Assembly: GCA_019614645.1 (NCBI GenBank)
Contig: JABWDB010000034.1
Location: 2,294,001-2,358,000, forward strand
Reading direction: 5' to 3'
Source: Stratiolaelaps scimitus
Taxonomy: Eukaryota > Arthropoda > Arachnida > Mesostigmata > Laelapidae
Length of the DNA stretch: 64,000 nt
Shown: positions 1 through 12,896 of the stretch, in pieces
How the letters are laid out: each line of letters starts with the position of its first letter
Numbering within the stretch: the stretch's first letter is position 1
The notes under the pieces: model-generated
The model's database searches: none
Told to the model about the DNA's origin: nothing
What the model saw: only the letters and a program-made list of their open reading frames with translations
Made by a program: the position numbers and the translations under genes

Positions 1-194
1 AGCTAGAGCCTCCTGCATTGTGGCAATGGGGCCGTCGTCCACCACCAACGAGCGTGCCTCATTCAAGAGACATGCACACATCCGCATAGACCCTGTACTG
101 ACCGTCATAGGTTAGTCCACTGACTCATTCAGTGACTGACTGACTGTAGCAAGGTCTCCTAGCCGTGCGTGTCCAGCGGTTCCATTCTTGGGGC

Positions 195-209
195 GGGGGG
201 GGGGGGGGG
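195..209. repeat. poly-G run (15 G)
   Basis: Uninterrupted run of 15 G on the plus strand, one of a recurrent set of long G/C homopolymers in the window. Confidence 0.95.
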
Positions 210-2119
210 TGACAAGCGGGGCTAGCCACGCGATGTTACAGCTTATGCGATCGGTGAGCCGTCGTGGCCCGGCCGGTTCGGTTCCACGTGGTTGACCAGC
301 CAGCGGCCAGTTAACCGCCCGATCTGAAGGGCGACCGACCGACAGTGCGGGGAGGCTGGGGCAAGCGGCACGAGGTGGGTAGAGGAACAAACATTATTGA
401 TGCTGTCACCCGCTGTCACTGTCTGTTCTGTTTGTCGGGTCCACCGCCGGTTCGCCCGGCGAGCGACACAGCGAACGCCAACGCCCGCTTGTCCGCGTCG
501 TTCTGCCAATTCGCCGGGCAGTGGTCAGCCCGGCCGACTCTACGATGGGAAGGTCTGTGCCCCCGTACGATCGGCTGGAGCGACAGCGGCCGGAGCAGAG
601 GCACCTGAATGCCTAGCAAGTGGCATGACCAGCTTCAATCGGGCTCCCCGGGCGACCCCGTACCGATTTCCCCGGCCGCCGCCCCGGTTGTTGTGTCCAC
701 GAAAACGACAGAGCGCCGATGGTGCCAAATGATAACACCGCCCTCCAGGGCGATGCAGGCCCAACACCTGCAACAACTTCCTGAAAGCGGGGCGGGGGGG
801 GTTTGACGAGTGGAGGATGGCCAGCTGTATAGATAAACTAACGGACAAGCTCAATGCGCGGCAGTGGACAGTCTGAGCGGAGGAATCGATTTCGGCAAAT
901 ATCGGCAGTAGCATTAGTAGTGGTCGTAGCTGTAACAGCAGAGACAGCAGTTGTAGTCTGATTCGAGTGTGAGGCCTATTCATGCCACTTCATAGCAGAT
1001 TCCTCGCCTCCCACTGGCGAATAATCAGGTCAAACAACGTGTCAAACAGACGCTCCTCCATTGGCACCAGTTAGATCGCGACCTGCGGAGCTGAATATCA
1101 TAATAGGAACCAGCCACCGTTGCATCATGAGCGTAATTATCGCTGTTAGAATTCGTTTCTTCTCCTTGTCGATCGCTTATTATGCTCACGAATAGCAACA
1201 CATTTCGTGGATGGCTAGTCAAGTTATCAGAATTCAGCACTGGATCAGCCGGATCGAAGTTGGCAGCTACCGCATGGCAACACGGAGCCTCACCCCGAAC
1301 AAAACGTCCCAAGAACAGACCGAGTAGCAAACACTTCCCGACTTCTTTCGTTTGCGACGAAGCATTCGCAAAAATTCGACTGGTGAAATTACCGGACAGG
1401 ATCCCTCGTGAAAATCCACAAGGGACGAAGTGAACTTTGACCCGAATCGAGTCCGTACCTGGAAGAACGGGCGAGTCTAAATGCTCTTGGCAGGCAGCCT
1501 TGCTACTTTACGCCGGGGCTAAAGGTTTCCCAATGCCCAGGGGAGGTTGGGTGTATGTGTGCCGACCGCGAGCACATACGCGTTCATGGCGATCCCAGCC
1601 CAACAAACACATGGGTCCACCGGTCGTCTGAGCTGCGGCTCGCGATCGGCCGAGTACCGAATGCAGATCGACCTGATAGTCAGACCCTTACCTTGATGAT
1701 CAAATTAAGCTTGCTGCTTGCAGTTTTCACCCAGTTCTCACTCCATCGTCGGCTCTTGAATCACCACCTCAGTTGATTCTCGCCGGGTCTTGTTCTTCTC
1801 GTATCTCTTTTTTTCTTTGCCGGTACTATCCTGTCGCCCGAACCACTGAAGTCCCCTACGCTGGAGTTCGCCTTGTCGCTAGCTGTATCCCGTTCAATGT
1901 TGCTTGCCGCGACGACGCCATGAGACACACTTGAGCTGTAACAGCACTGGTCGTATGGCGACTCCCTCGACTCCCTCAACCGTCGACTGAGAATGCGCAT
2001 TGAAGAATCAGGAACTCATGAAGTGCTCGGCGTTCGGGCTGAGCCAGCCAAGTTTAGCCTAGTCGCTAGCGCCTCGCTGGCGATCGCTTGACTTGCACTT
2101 CTTCGAATCCAGAGGGATA

Positions 2120-2135
2120 AGAGAGAGAGAGAGAA
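2120..2135. repeat. (AG)n microsatellite
   Basis: Pure AG dinucleotide run. Similar GA/CT runs recur throughout the CpG-rich blocks and could bind GAGA-type factors in arthropods. Confidence 0.9.
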
Positions 2136-2219
2136 ATAAAGAAAGTGAGGGTATTGGGGGGAGAGTGCTAGCTTGCGCGTCATGTCCAATCTTCGCTTTT
2201 CTCGGCCCATGAAAGACCT

Positions 2220-2231
2220 CCCCCCCCCCCC
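2220..2231. repeat. poly-C run (12 C)
   Basis: Uninterrupted C homopolymer on the plus strand. Confidence 0.9.
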
Positions 2232-2320
2232 GAGGGGTAGCAGGACACGCGTCCCGGCAAAACCGGCATTACGACGACGAGAGGCATTGAGAAAACGGTG
2301 AGGAACGTGGTCCCACCCCA

Positions 2321-2350
2321 CCTAACCCAGCCTGCGCAGGCTGGGTTAGG
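2321..2350. repeat. perfect 30-bp palindrome
   Basis: The left half CCTAACCCAGCCTGC is followed directly, with no spacer, by its exact reverse complement GCAGGCTGGGTTAGG. The outer ends are CCTAA/TTAGG. Symmetry stops at the flanks (A at 2,320, C at 2,351). The function is unknown; it could be a cruciform-forming site, a dimer binding site or a transposon end. Confidence 0.95.
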
Positions 2351-2944
2351 CCATCCAAGGAGCTCGTGGTCCTGCGCAGAGCCAGTGCGATCGCCGCCAG
2401 TCAAGTAAGGAGAAAACGCCCAAAAGCCAGCGGCAACAGCAACCCAACCGCTCAACCGCTGAATGAGCAAACGGACAGTAGTCTGCCAGCCGTCTGCCGG
2501 CTGGCCGAGGCGGCCGTCCAACACCAGCACCCAGCCGACCGAATATTAAATGAGCCTAACGATCCCTCCCCACCCATAGGGATTCTCGTTCGGTCGATAG
2601 GGCCCTATGCCCACCACCTCGTGCACACCACCCCCCTCTTCCTCCTTCGTCTCTCAGATCCCGGCAGTCGGCGGGCGAAATCGGGGGCCGCGCAGGCGAC
2701 GGCACCAGGGCAGGGCAGGGCAAGGCCTGGAGCCAGGCTGGATTCAGCCGGCAGCGCCGGATAGATCCAATTACATTGCATAAAAATCGGCAAAAGATTC
2801 GCAATTAGCAGGATTAACGGTCACTTAAGAAGAATGTGCGCGCTCGGCGCGGCTGACCGCTCGCGTAGCTCACCATTGTGTATGTGAGTAACTGACCGAC
2901 GGAGTCTGTATATGGCTTTGTGGATGGGTGGGTGGTTGGTTGGC

Positions 2945-2963
2945 GTGTGTGTGTGTGTGTGTG
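2945..2963. repeat. (GT)n microsatellite
   Basis: Pure GT run, 20-40 bases before the inverted repeat at 2,982-3,024. Confidence 0.9.
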
Positions 2964-2981
2964 CTCTTTGAAAGACCAAGC

Positions 2982-3024
2982 AATGATGTGGCACACGCGG
3001 CGATCGCGCGTGTGGCACATCATT
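2982..3024. repeat. inverted repeat, 18-bp arms, 7-base loop
   Basis: Left arm 2,982-2,999 (AATGATGTGGCACACGCG) pairs with right arm 3,007-3,024 at 17 of 18 positions. The loop is GCGATCG at 3,000-3,006. The single mismatch lies at 2,991 opposite 3,015. Confidence 0.9.
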
Positions 3025-5207
3025 CAGCGTTCGCCCAATCCGATGTAACAATGAGAGGTAGAGCGAGAGAGAGAGATAGGGATCGCGGGGCAGTGGCTGA
3101 GAAGGCGGCGGCGGCGGCGGAAGTAGCAAGGTACGGCGGTCGCCGATCGGGACACCATGGACACCGCCGCTTGGTCGCGATACCGCTGGCATAGCTAGCT
3201 AGCTAACTAACCAGCGTGAGAGGGCGCCGCCGTGAGCCGCTAACAGGGCGGGCGGGCGCAGATCCTACAAGGGAGTATGCAATCTGCGATTGCAGCCGAT
3301 CGTCGCCCGTGATTATCGCGCACAGCGAGACGTTACCCTCGAAAGCTCCCGTATGCTCCGCATTGACAGACACATGGCTCAGAGCCGCTGAGACGTACAG
3401 AGCGCAATGTCTGGTGACGCTGGTGACGTCGACTCGTCCTGGCAGCGCCGGCTCCCGGAGTCGCTAGCCTACGAACAGGCCTATTTGCCTATTTCGCTTA
3501 CAAACAACCGGCGACCTCTGTCGTGATCGGTCTACTCGACACAGTCATTCTTCCACCCGCACCGACAACATGGACAACGCCTGATGTTGGTGTCCGACGG
3601 GCACAGACGCACTGGTATCAGAGGCAGTAGTCGCTTCAATTCCGGCTGGTGACACGGCGATAAGAACTCCACCCGTACTCAAACATTATTCTCGACGCTT
3701 GAGAAGGAAATGATTCCCTATGCCGTCTCTACACCTTGTGCCGTCCGCATTGAGCTCGAAACGACACCCGAGAACATGGACGCATGTTCTCAAATACAAG
3801 TAATGTCTAAGCATTTGAATCGCACCGTATAAACATGGTGATATTTGAAATTAAATTTTGTGTTAGGTTGACTGAAGGACAGACGCCGGATTTTTTTTTT
3901 GGAAAATGAAAACGTCATTTATGCGCATCAATTAATGATTAGTTTTGTCGATTGATTAGTTTTGTGTGATCTCGGTGACTTTATTGCAGATTGCGATCTG
4001 CTCGGTGGATGCTGTACACCACTCGTGTGATGCAATAGAAAGCGATTCCGTCGAAATCCAAAGCATTGATCAACATTCGTTTGTTGCCGTGAATCTATTC
4101 TAGACGTACATATCTACTCCGGGTTAGCTATTTCATCTGTGTATATATATTGGCGACAATGACTCCTGTTTGGCTGGATGTACAAGCTGACCCGTCAGTC
4201 GTGAGGGTACGCTCCAGGGTCGCGTTCGTCTTAAAGTAATAGCTTAATATAATAATAATAAGTCACTGTGCTCAAGAAACAAAACGTGGAAATCCCATCT
4301 CGCACAGTTCACTTCGCGGACACGGCCTGCCAGGGCTCTCACAACGTCAGCTTCAATTTGAGCGCCCGCGCTGTGCGCTTGCAAAACGTTGAATTTAACC
4401 ATTACAACAGACGGTCGTTTGAAAATCCGGCGGTTTTGCTTCAATCAAACTCGTATATGTAGATATCCTCATTTTCCGTCGACGTTTTTATCGAGATTTA
4501 TTGTCTAGAACAGATAGTCCCTCCGCTCATCCGCCTGATTCGATACGTGCTCACTGCGCCAGCAAACACAGCAGCAGCAGCAAAGGATGGATACATCACC
4601 AGTTGTAGTTGAGCAATAAATATGCAAATCAACATTTGGACATAGCTACTTCTAATTCTAGCCCGACTCGAGTCAGTCCATTGAGCGCGGTGCCCCCCAC
4701 CCCCGAGCTCGGGGGCGGGAGCCGAACTGCCGAGCCTCAAAGAACTTTAAATCTAGACGAATGTCCTAGATGCGTGAGTCAGCCAAGCGTCAAGCGCGCA
4801 AGTGCGTCTCAGGATGGAATTAGGTTGGAGCCTGGCATCTGGCGCGCTAGCGTTGTTCGCTTGACACGAATGTCTGCGCGGACCGCGCATGGCTCGCTGG
4901 ATCACTCCTCCGCCCGTTCACCGCAGAAGATCCGAACTCCGAAACGCGAGGCGCCGCCAACATCAGCGGCAGTAGCAGCAGGAGCAGGAGGAGCAAAACG
5001 GCGGCTCTTACTGTTTTATATTATATAATACAAGCGGCCGCATCGCTTACAGCCAGCCAGCTAGGCGACTACCCGACTACGCGACTACGTCGACGCCGGC
5101 TACGCATTCGCAGTATCCTCTGATGAGCCTCCCGCAGCCTCCGTCCCCGAAGCCTCGTCGGATCAGAGACGGGACAGGGTGGGACGTCGGTACCGCTCCT
5201 GTCTAGC

Positions 5208-5225
5208 AGAGAGAGAGAGAGAGAG
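5208..5225. repeat. (AG)n microsatellite
   Basis: Pure AG run in the CpG-rich block. Confidence 0.9.
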
Positions 5226-5904
5226 GTGTATCGAGAGGAACAGCAGAGGCAGTTGAGCAAGACGGACGACATCTGTGCGTCGACCGAATGCAAAGTACAA
5301 AATTAGAAAGGGGGCTCCTGCTCCTGCTGCTCCTGCTGCTGCTATCTCCTTCTCCTAACCTCGAAGTAGCTCATTGTTGTACTCATACCTCGACTGCGTC
5401 GTCCCGTTTGTCCTGCTCCGATTGCCCGTACGGAATTCCCACTCGACGCCTCTGTGTCTCTCATCCCAGTTCGATCTCACTCGCTCTCTCTCTCTCTTTC
5501 GCTCGCTCGCTCTACAATGTCCTGCCCTCGTTCTCTACGTTTATCTCACGCTTGGCCGTTAGGCCATTCGCCCGTTCGTGTGGCCTGCCTTCGCTGCCGA
5601 CCCCTTGCCTCTCACCGACACTGCGGCGGTCTGTCGTAGCAGAGATAGCGGTGTCGACGCCAGCAGCGTCCACCCGAAACCCCAACGAGCCCACGAATCG
5701 GTCTTTCGTGCGTCCCAGGTTACATAGTCTCTTCTTTAGATCAGAGGCGCTATTCAGGGCACCACGTCGTTGGCGTGGTCCACAGGAGTTGAGATGCTGG
5801 GGGAAAAGTCGAGGGAACAGGAAAGGGATGCCGGACTACTCTCTCGTGGCGGGCAGGAGCCAGCTAGGCTCGCGTCGTCCACCATAGAAGGCATGCAAGA
5901 TAGC

Positions 5905-5922
5905 GAGAGAGAGAGAGAGAGG
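5905..5922. repeat. (GA)n microsatellite
   Basis: Pure GA run in the CpG-rich block. Confidence 0.9.
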
Positions 5923-6611
5923 TTGGGGTATAGAGCGCGAAAGACGTGGCGAAGCCGCCGCCGACGAAGAGCACTCGAAGCTTGCGAGGTCCAATCGAAC
6001 TCTCGGGATGCGGCGAACGGGGCTGATCTTAAGCAGTCCCTTGGTCTTCCACTACCAGCAGCAGCAGCAGCAATAGCACCACCATCGCCATCGCTGCCGC
6101 CCCGCGCTCCTGCTGCTGGTGGGATCTTTCGGATCTCTCTGATCCCGCTCATTCGGACAACACAAAAAGGAAGGCTTCAGTTCGACGGGCAGCGAGTGCC
6201 AGGGTGGGATAGGATGGCATATGACCAAGAGCTTCATGCTTGCGAGGGGTCCAGTGTGTGAGGCAGTGATTCCATGTGAGCGACTACGGCCGGTCGGTCG
6301 GTTGAGTCGACTGAGGACCGGCGTTCCCAACTGACTGGCTAACTGTCGGAACAGCAGGGGGACTAACGGGGTAAGGGTGCCTTAAGACGGCGGTCGGCGG
6401 TGATGGTGGCCGTGGTGGCGAAGTCGCTGGCAGGCCCTTCGACCATGAGCGCAGCGAGGCAAGAAAGCAGAGGAATCCGATCGATGTGACATCTGGGATT
6501 CAGCAAACGTGTCAAACACTTATTTCAGTTAGGGCTAACGGCAGTTTGGCTCAGGCGGCAGCGGTTCGGCAGCTGAACAGCTGCCAATTCTATGGCAGCA
6601 TCTCTCTCCAT

Positions 6612-6632
6612 GTCTCTCTCTCTCTCTCTCTC
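6612..6632. repeat. (TC)n microsatellite
   Basis: Pure CT/TC run preceded by a shorter interrupted one at 6,601-6,608. Confidence 0.9.
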
Positions 6633-7520
6633 GGTTTGCGGTAGGCTGCGGGGTGAATAAGCGCTTGGCGGTGGATGGCGCTCACAGGCACTAGGCCGGA
6701 CGACCGCAACGAGGCTAGCAGTGACGCCGGTTGGCGACTGCGTTTCCTGGGGGACTTGTATTCCTGCTACCCATCGCATTTCGCCTTCCCTTCCCTTGGT
6801 TTCTTTGGCTTTTTCCTCGTCTTTGCGGTCCTGCCGGTTATGGACCTCCACGGCCGACAGCCGCCGCCGCCGCCGCTATATAGCTCTGCCTCGTCTTCTA
6901 CGCATACCTATGGGAATGGGGTGTCTAGGTGGCCGGGAGCAGTATTGTGATTGACGAATAGCGATTCGTTTGGCCACGAAGCGCGCCAAAGAAGAGGCAG
7001 CAGCCAGCAGGCTGATGTATCGGGATGTCGAGATGTTCGAGAGCCGTACGCGAACACAGATGAGAAGAAGAAGAAGAGAAAAAAAAAAGCGAACTCGTCG
7101 GCGAAGCGAGCAAGTCGAGGGGAAAAACGAGGGACAACTAAAAAGGAAGTCTGCCTGCCTGCCTGCCTACCTAGCTAGCTACCTAGCGTAGAAAGACATT
7201 GTGGCGTTACCCCAACCAATTCCACGCTCACTAAGTGACGCTCGTAGCCTGATAGTAGCAGTCGGTGAAAGGCACAGTAGTCCGCAACACGAGAATAGCA
7301 CCCGAAGAAAAGACTGCTAGCCTAGAGGAGAATCAAAGAGAGAGAGAGGCTACGGGGCTCCACAAGGTGAAGCGGTGGAGTGACTGCAGCTCGAACAGCG
7401 GAGGCAACTGCAACAGGAGTCAATAGGATTTCCTCAGCGCCCCGAGGATATTTGCCTGAGTAAGACACACGACGGCGACGCGGCCAAATCGCGGAGCGCT
7501 CGCGGTGGCGGGGAACGGGA

Positions 7521-7709
7521 ATGGAGCGTAGCGAAGTGGAGAGAACTCATGGAGAAATCAGCGCCATAGACTTATTCATCAGGAGGTACTCACTGAAGGG
7601 GTACATCGACACTCAGTCAGCCAGTCATGAAGAGGAGAAGACTCGACATCTCGCCTTTACTATTGATAATTGCATAGCACTACGCACTCAAAGACGATTC
7701 CGTCGGTAG
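7521..7709 (+). CDS. small unrecognised open frame (62 codons), doubtful
   Basis: The frame starts with ATG, has a purine at -3 and G at +4, and gives a charged, non-repetitive peptide (Glu/Arg-rich start, a SLKGYID segment, basic end) unlike the low-complexity frames nearby. No domain is recognised and no splice sites or neighbouring gene support it. At this length a chance frame is at least as likely; it is listed only because its composition looks more protein-like than its surroundings. Confidence 0.12.
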   Translation: MERSEVERTHGEISAIDLFIRRYSLKGYIDTQSASHEEEKTRHLAFTIDNCIALRTQRRFRR

Positions 7710-10700
7710 CAGCTGAGGAGAGAGCGAGAGAGAGAGTTCTCCAGCCAATCTCGTCCTGCTGGCTGCGGCTGAAGCGAGCATTCTCAGGATAGTGTGTGCT
7801 AGATGCAAGGGTGAGACAACCAGGTCAAGCCTTGCCGCCACGGACCCAGCGGTTACGAGACTCCGCACTAAGTAACCTCGAACACAATATCCTCAAACGG
7901 AGAGAGATGTACGATTAGATTAGATTCGGAACGTTCATCCTGGGTGGCCCAACTATAGATGAAGTATGGTAGATTCTGTTCGACAGAGTACATTTTGTCA
8001 ACTGAATCACTGATTTCGTCATCACTGTGGAGCCGCCTTATATATAAGTACTAGCCATTGGCATTTTGCTGATTGATTGGCCATCTTCTAATATTCAGCC
8101 GAGAAAAAGCTGCCCTCGACTTGCGCCGCTCCTCACATTAGCACCGCTTAAAACCTAGGACTGCATTATCTCGCATGTACAATGTCTACATTGCCGTCAA
8201 AAGAATCGGCGGGAGATGATCCCGGCTTAAGTGTACGGTCGGTTCAGCGTCGCGACGGCAGCAACAATAACAGCATCCCTGTCCCACGGCGCTCCACGAC
8301 TCCCCTCGGAGAAATTCTCGAAAAAAGGCTAAACGCACGTTGCATCCCGTAGTAATAGTGGCGTTGCTACTTATAACTATGGAACACAGAATGGGGTCCC
8401 GCGGTCAGCCCCATTTCCCCCCCCGCGCGTCCCATCCGCACGCAATGGATGAGTGAGTGTGTATATGTTGTAAATGGGGACATTGCGTGTTGTAAGGGAA
8501 CGAGCCGACGGCTTAAATAAAATATGAGACCTCGCTGCTTTCTCAGCCCCCGAGGTTCGACCCTGGCCATTTTCAACCGCTTCCACGTTCCTGACCGGGA
8601 ATGGTTGGTCCAGCAACAGCAGCGATGCCTGCTATCCCTGGCCGAGCCTGGGTCAGCCTGGTCGGTGCTGCCGCTGTGTGTGTATGGGGCCGGCTACATA
8701 GGCTACGTAGTCCTGGCTGTGGCGAGCAAAGGTCGGCCACGTCCTCCTCGTTGGCGTTGTTCGGCCTGCTTCTTCACTCTGACGATGGCGGCGACGGCGG
8801 CGAAGTGGAGGTAGTGGTGTTCATGGTGGCGGCAGCGCCGGTGGTCCCGAAGCTATCCGAGCGCAATGGCCGGGTTGGCCCTTCGCACGACCCTGTCCGT
8901 ACATCACACAGGCCGACGCTCACACATACAGGACTAGGCCATATCCTGGACATGGGGACGGGGGGCAACGAGAGCCTCTGCTGCTCGGGACCGCTCGTGG
9001 ACGACAACATTTTTTAGCGGCTGGGGCGGCAGCGACCGAGGCCGCGGCACCACCGCCGATCCGTTGAACCGCCTCCGTTGCCGCCACCACCACCACCACC
9101 GCAACTTCATTTCCGCCGTCTTTGCAGCAGGGGCTTTGCGGCTCCCAGCTTCAGCCCCCGGGTTTCACACCCTTCCCCCGGGGGCCCACGCCTGGCCAAT
9201 CCAATCTGACTCACCGAGGCAGGCCCTTGGCCTCCTCGCACTGTAACGAACTGGCACCGTGGCTCACCGTGTTGAGTTGTTCGTGTGTCTCCCCCTATTT
9301 TTCGCTCTTTCTCTCTGCCCCTTTCGTGTCTCTCAGCCGCTTTGGTTTTCTTCTCCGCCTCCATCGTACACTATCCTCCTAGGCCTCCGCTCGGTCTTAC
9401 CCGAGGTGGATTTTAGAAACCGTATCCGGAATATTCAGCTAGCTAGGAGAGTTTTTGTATCTTATCCTCTCCTGTACCCTGCACTGCAACGTCCACGGCC
9501 TGCCATTCCCAAGGAATAAAAGCATTCACACAAACGCGTGCCCACGTCCACACATATACACCCACCCACGCTCCGAGAGAGAGGAGAGACGAACACCACA
9601 GTAGTTCCCTGCTTTCGGCCAGGACTTTCGGCCTGGCAGCCAGCGAGCTCGAACCGCTAGCGCATTGCAAACAGTGCTCTATGACAGTGGTATTGCTGGT
9701 GCTGCCGGACCTGGCCGAAGAGACGGAGAGCCGGGAAAAGCCGCTACATGGGATTGTGTTCAGAGGAAAGGCCCACACTCGTGACCAGACACACAGCATA
9801 GTGCAGTTTGAATTCGCCTAAGCAACGGCACTCGGTTGTATAGGCGGCCGCGCGCGCCATGACAAAGCCAAGCTCGTGGACATCAAACCTAATCTTAGAA
9901 GCTAATGTTCTCTAGATTGCATGTCCACCTTATTGCCATATTAATGAAGACGTGCGGTGTATTCGACTGAATTCATGCCAGGTGTACGATTGTGTCAGTG
10001 AAATATCGTCAATATTTTAAACATTTCTGCTGCAACGGGTAGCTGTTTATCTCATTGGCGCTCGGGCACCGTCGTACAACTAAGCATCAGAGAGAAGCAT
10101 CAGTCCTTCATAGCATTGAGGCCTTGGTGTATCTATGGGTTATTTCCGTTAGCACTGCACCCATCGGCGTCAGTGAACATTCTGGCGATAGAGATACTGA
10201 CGATGTTTCTATACAATATATCAAGCTTTACTACCAGTGCCCCTTGCTGCCGACCCTCCCGCTACGGAAAACGTGTTCGATACGAGATGAATTATAGTCG
10301 GACTATTTTTAGCCACTCAGTTTGACGTCTCTCTCTCTCCGAGCCAGCTTCGCGGCACTTTGCCGAGAGGCAGTACACGAGCGTAAAGGAATTGGGGGTG
10401 GAGGGTTGTTGGTGCGGGGGTAATATAAGTTTCTTGTGGCGGTAGCGCGCGCGCGCGCTGGTAATATCATATAAGCTGTCCTGTCATATTGTAGGCCAAC
10501 GCTCATCAATACTAGATGTCAACTAGGAGTCCCGAGGAGCGAAGGCGAGAGGGAGGCATTGAGCCAGCAGGAGAATAGGGGGCTAGCTCAGTGGCGCAGC
10601 GGCATCAAGCGGAGGCCGACGTCGAAGCCAACAACGAAGTCGGCTTCTTCTTCTCTGCGGAATAGCTCCCGGCGAACCTTCGCCTATCGCTTACGTCTCT

Positions 10701-12845
10701 CTCTATCGCCCTGTGTATGCTATTCTATATATTTTCCTCTCTCTGTCTCTCTCTCTCCCGCTCTCTCGGTTTTTTCTCCCTCGCTATTTCTCTTACGTGC
10801 TTCTCCTCCTGGATACAAAGTGGTACGGCGCGCCTGCAGGCCCGCCCTCTGGCCAGCGGCTAGATAATGCGCAGATGGGATAAAATGCTGCTATCGAACA
10901 GCGGCATCAGGATCGCATCGGCTATCTACTGCAGCAGCATAACAGCAGCAGCAGTAGCAGTATCAGCTGCATTCGGCTGGTTTGGCTGTGGCGGTCAGGA
11001 CGGCGGCGGCGGTGGGTCCGTAGCCACTGGACTACGGCCGGTCACGACAGCCAGCATGGCTGTACTGGATGAACGACTCTAGCTCCCAGCTCGTCTCTCC
11101 TCCCTCGTTCGTTCGATTCGTCGCTGCCGCTCCCGCGGCTTTTGGTTGAAGTCGTGGTCGTTGTCGTCGTCTTGACGAGATCGCTTTCCTCTTGCGCTCC
11201 CTCTGGCCGTCTGTCGATCGGGCTTCGAGCAAATTCCGCACAGATTGATCTTCCGGCCGATCGGAGAAGAGAGATACTCTTCTCTCCCGAAGGCTGAATA
11301 AAAGGCCTTTCCTCTCGTCTCCTTGGTTGGCGCGCCGGTTGTTCACAAGCGGCGGCCGTACATCGGCTGATTCTGTTGCTGCGGCTGGGGCTAGTGTCGT
11401 CGCAATAGCAGCAGCAGCTACCGAGGACCCACAGGCTTCCACCACCACAGGCTACGATACAGGGCATCTGCGGACTACACGATAGGCTACACCAGTATCA
11501 CTAGGACCTCTACTGCTACGAATCTGGAAGCTGTATGAGCGACTCGGCAGCCAGTGGCTAACAATGCTGCGCCAATGGGATGACCAAATGGAAGCAAAGG
11601 GCAAGCCTAGCAACCAACCTACAACGTGGTGGCTATGGGCGGCTTGCTTCTCCAGACGGATGGACCACTCTCGGCAACCTGTAGCCAGATTGTCCGAGTT
11701 GTGAGCCGACGAAATGCCTGCGAAAACCTGTCTATGCTCTGTGTGCTTCTGCAGGTTGCCAATGCTGACGGGCTCAGCTGACCGGTCGGCCGGCAACAGA
11801 CACCCGGCGCCCCTCAAAACAGACTCGTGTTAAACACAAGCATATAGATATACCCAATGACGCATACGCATAGGCTCACACGCGGACACACACGAGACAC
11901 GCGCTTTTCCCTAAAGACAACTGCGCCTGCTGCGACACAAAGAGCACTTGGGAAAGATTTGGACAGCGGCGGTGGCGGCGGCAGCGTCGTCGTCGCCGTT
12001 GTCTTCATGTTGCGCGAGCAATGCCCTCTTTAGCTCGCGGTTTGCCAACGCTCGCGATTTACCAGAGCCAGACATTTCCCGCATCGGCGCTGGGGAGGGC
12101 GAAAAGACAAGGGACGTGAGGCAACGTGGCCACAACATGAGCCCAGATCGACCCAGCCACGAACTCGTGGGGCGGATAGCGCCAGCACACATAGAGACAA
12201 GTGACCGAGCGGGCCGCCGCGGCCGCCGCCGCCTCCGGCCGACGGAGAAGTACACTCTCCGCTGACCATTGAGAGATCGTAAGAGCGAGCGAGAGAGAGA
12301 AACAGTGAGATCACTCCGGGTTTTCGATCGTCTCGCGAGCTTTCGGACGGTCCGCTCGTAAGAGGGGAAAACTGGAGAAAAATCAACTCGCCTGGAACAA
12401 GCGAACAGAATAGGCTCAGCAAACGCCTGGAACTGCCAAGGAAAGGCGGACACCGAGACTGACAGACCGAGCACTCGGATACATTCGCTGCTCGCCGCAA
12501 CGGTAGAGAAGACGAGGCTAGACGGGCGGTCAGGCAGGCGTTCCCACCGACGACTAGATTGAGGAAAGACATGCTGCGAGGGAAGGCCTGTAGGACGCTG
12601 ATAGTTGGCGTGGTGGCTGCAATGGCGGCGGCGGCGGCGGCGGCGTCGGCACAGAAGAGAAGCAATAGAGTTGTTGTTGTTGTAGTAGTAGCTGTCCTGA
12701 TAGTAGAGATTGTTAGGGCAGGGCGAGCTATTGTACATGACTTGTGCTATCTGGAGAGAGGCGGAGAATGGGAGAGATACGAGCTTCGCTTGAGGGTGAG
12801 GCGAGGAGGGGCGCAGCGACGCGCCTACTAAACGCCAAGAGACGT

Positions 12846-12848
<3 letters not shown>

Positions 12849-12896
<48 letters not shown>
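12849..12896. repeat. (AT)20 followed by (GT)n microsatellite
   Basis: About 20 AT units run into a short GT run. It is read as an IYIY-type stretch by spurious frames on both strands. Confidence 0.95.

Noticed and set aside
4700..4715. 16-bp palindrome CCCCCGAGCTCGGGGG
   Set aside because: Symmetry arises largely from homopolymer flanks around a SacI-type hexamer, so it is expected in GC-rich DNA.
5288..5887. 199-codon plus-strand frame starting with Met and a Leu run, like a signal peptide
   Set aside because: The Leu run comes from a CTG/CTC triplet tract and the rest is Ser/Arg/Pro-rich simple-sequence translation.
10578..10650. tRNA-like A box (TAGCTCAGTGGCGCAGCGG) on the plus strand
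   Set aside because: No acceptor or T-arm pairing follows, and the B-box-like word (CGTCGAAGCC) is poor.
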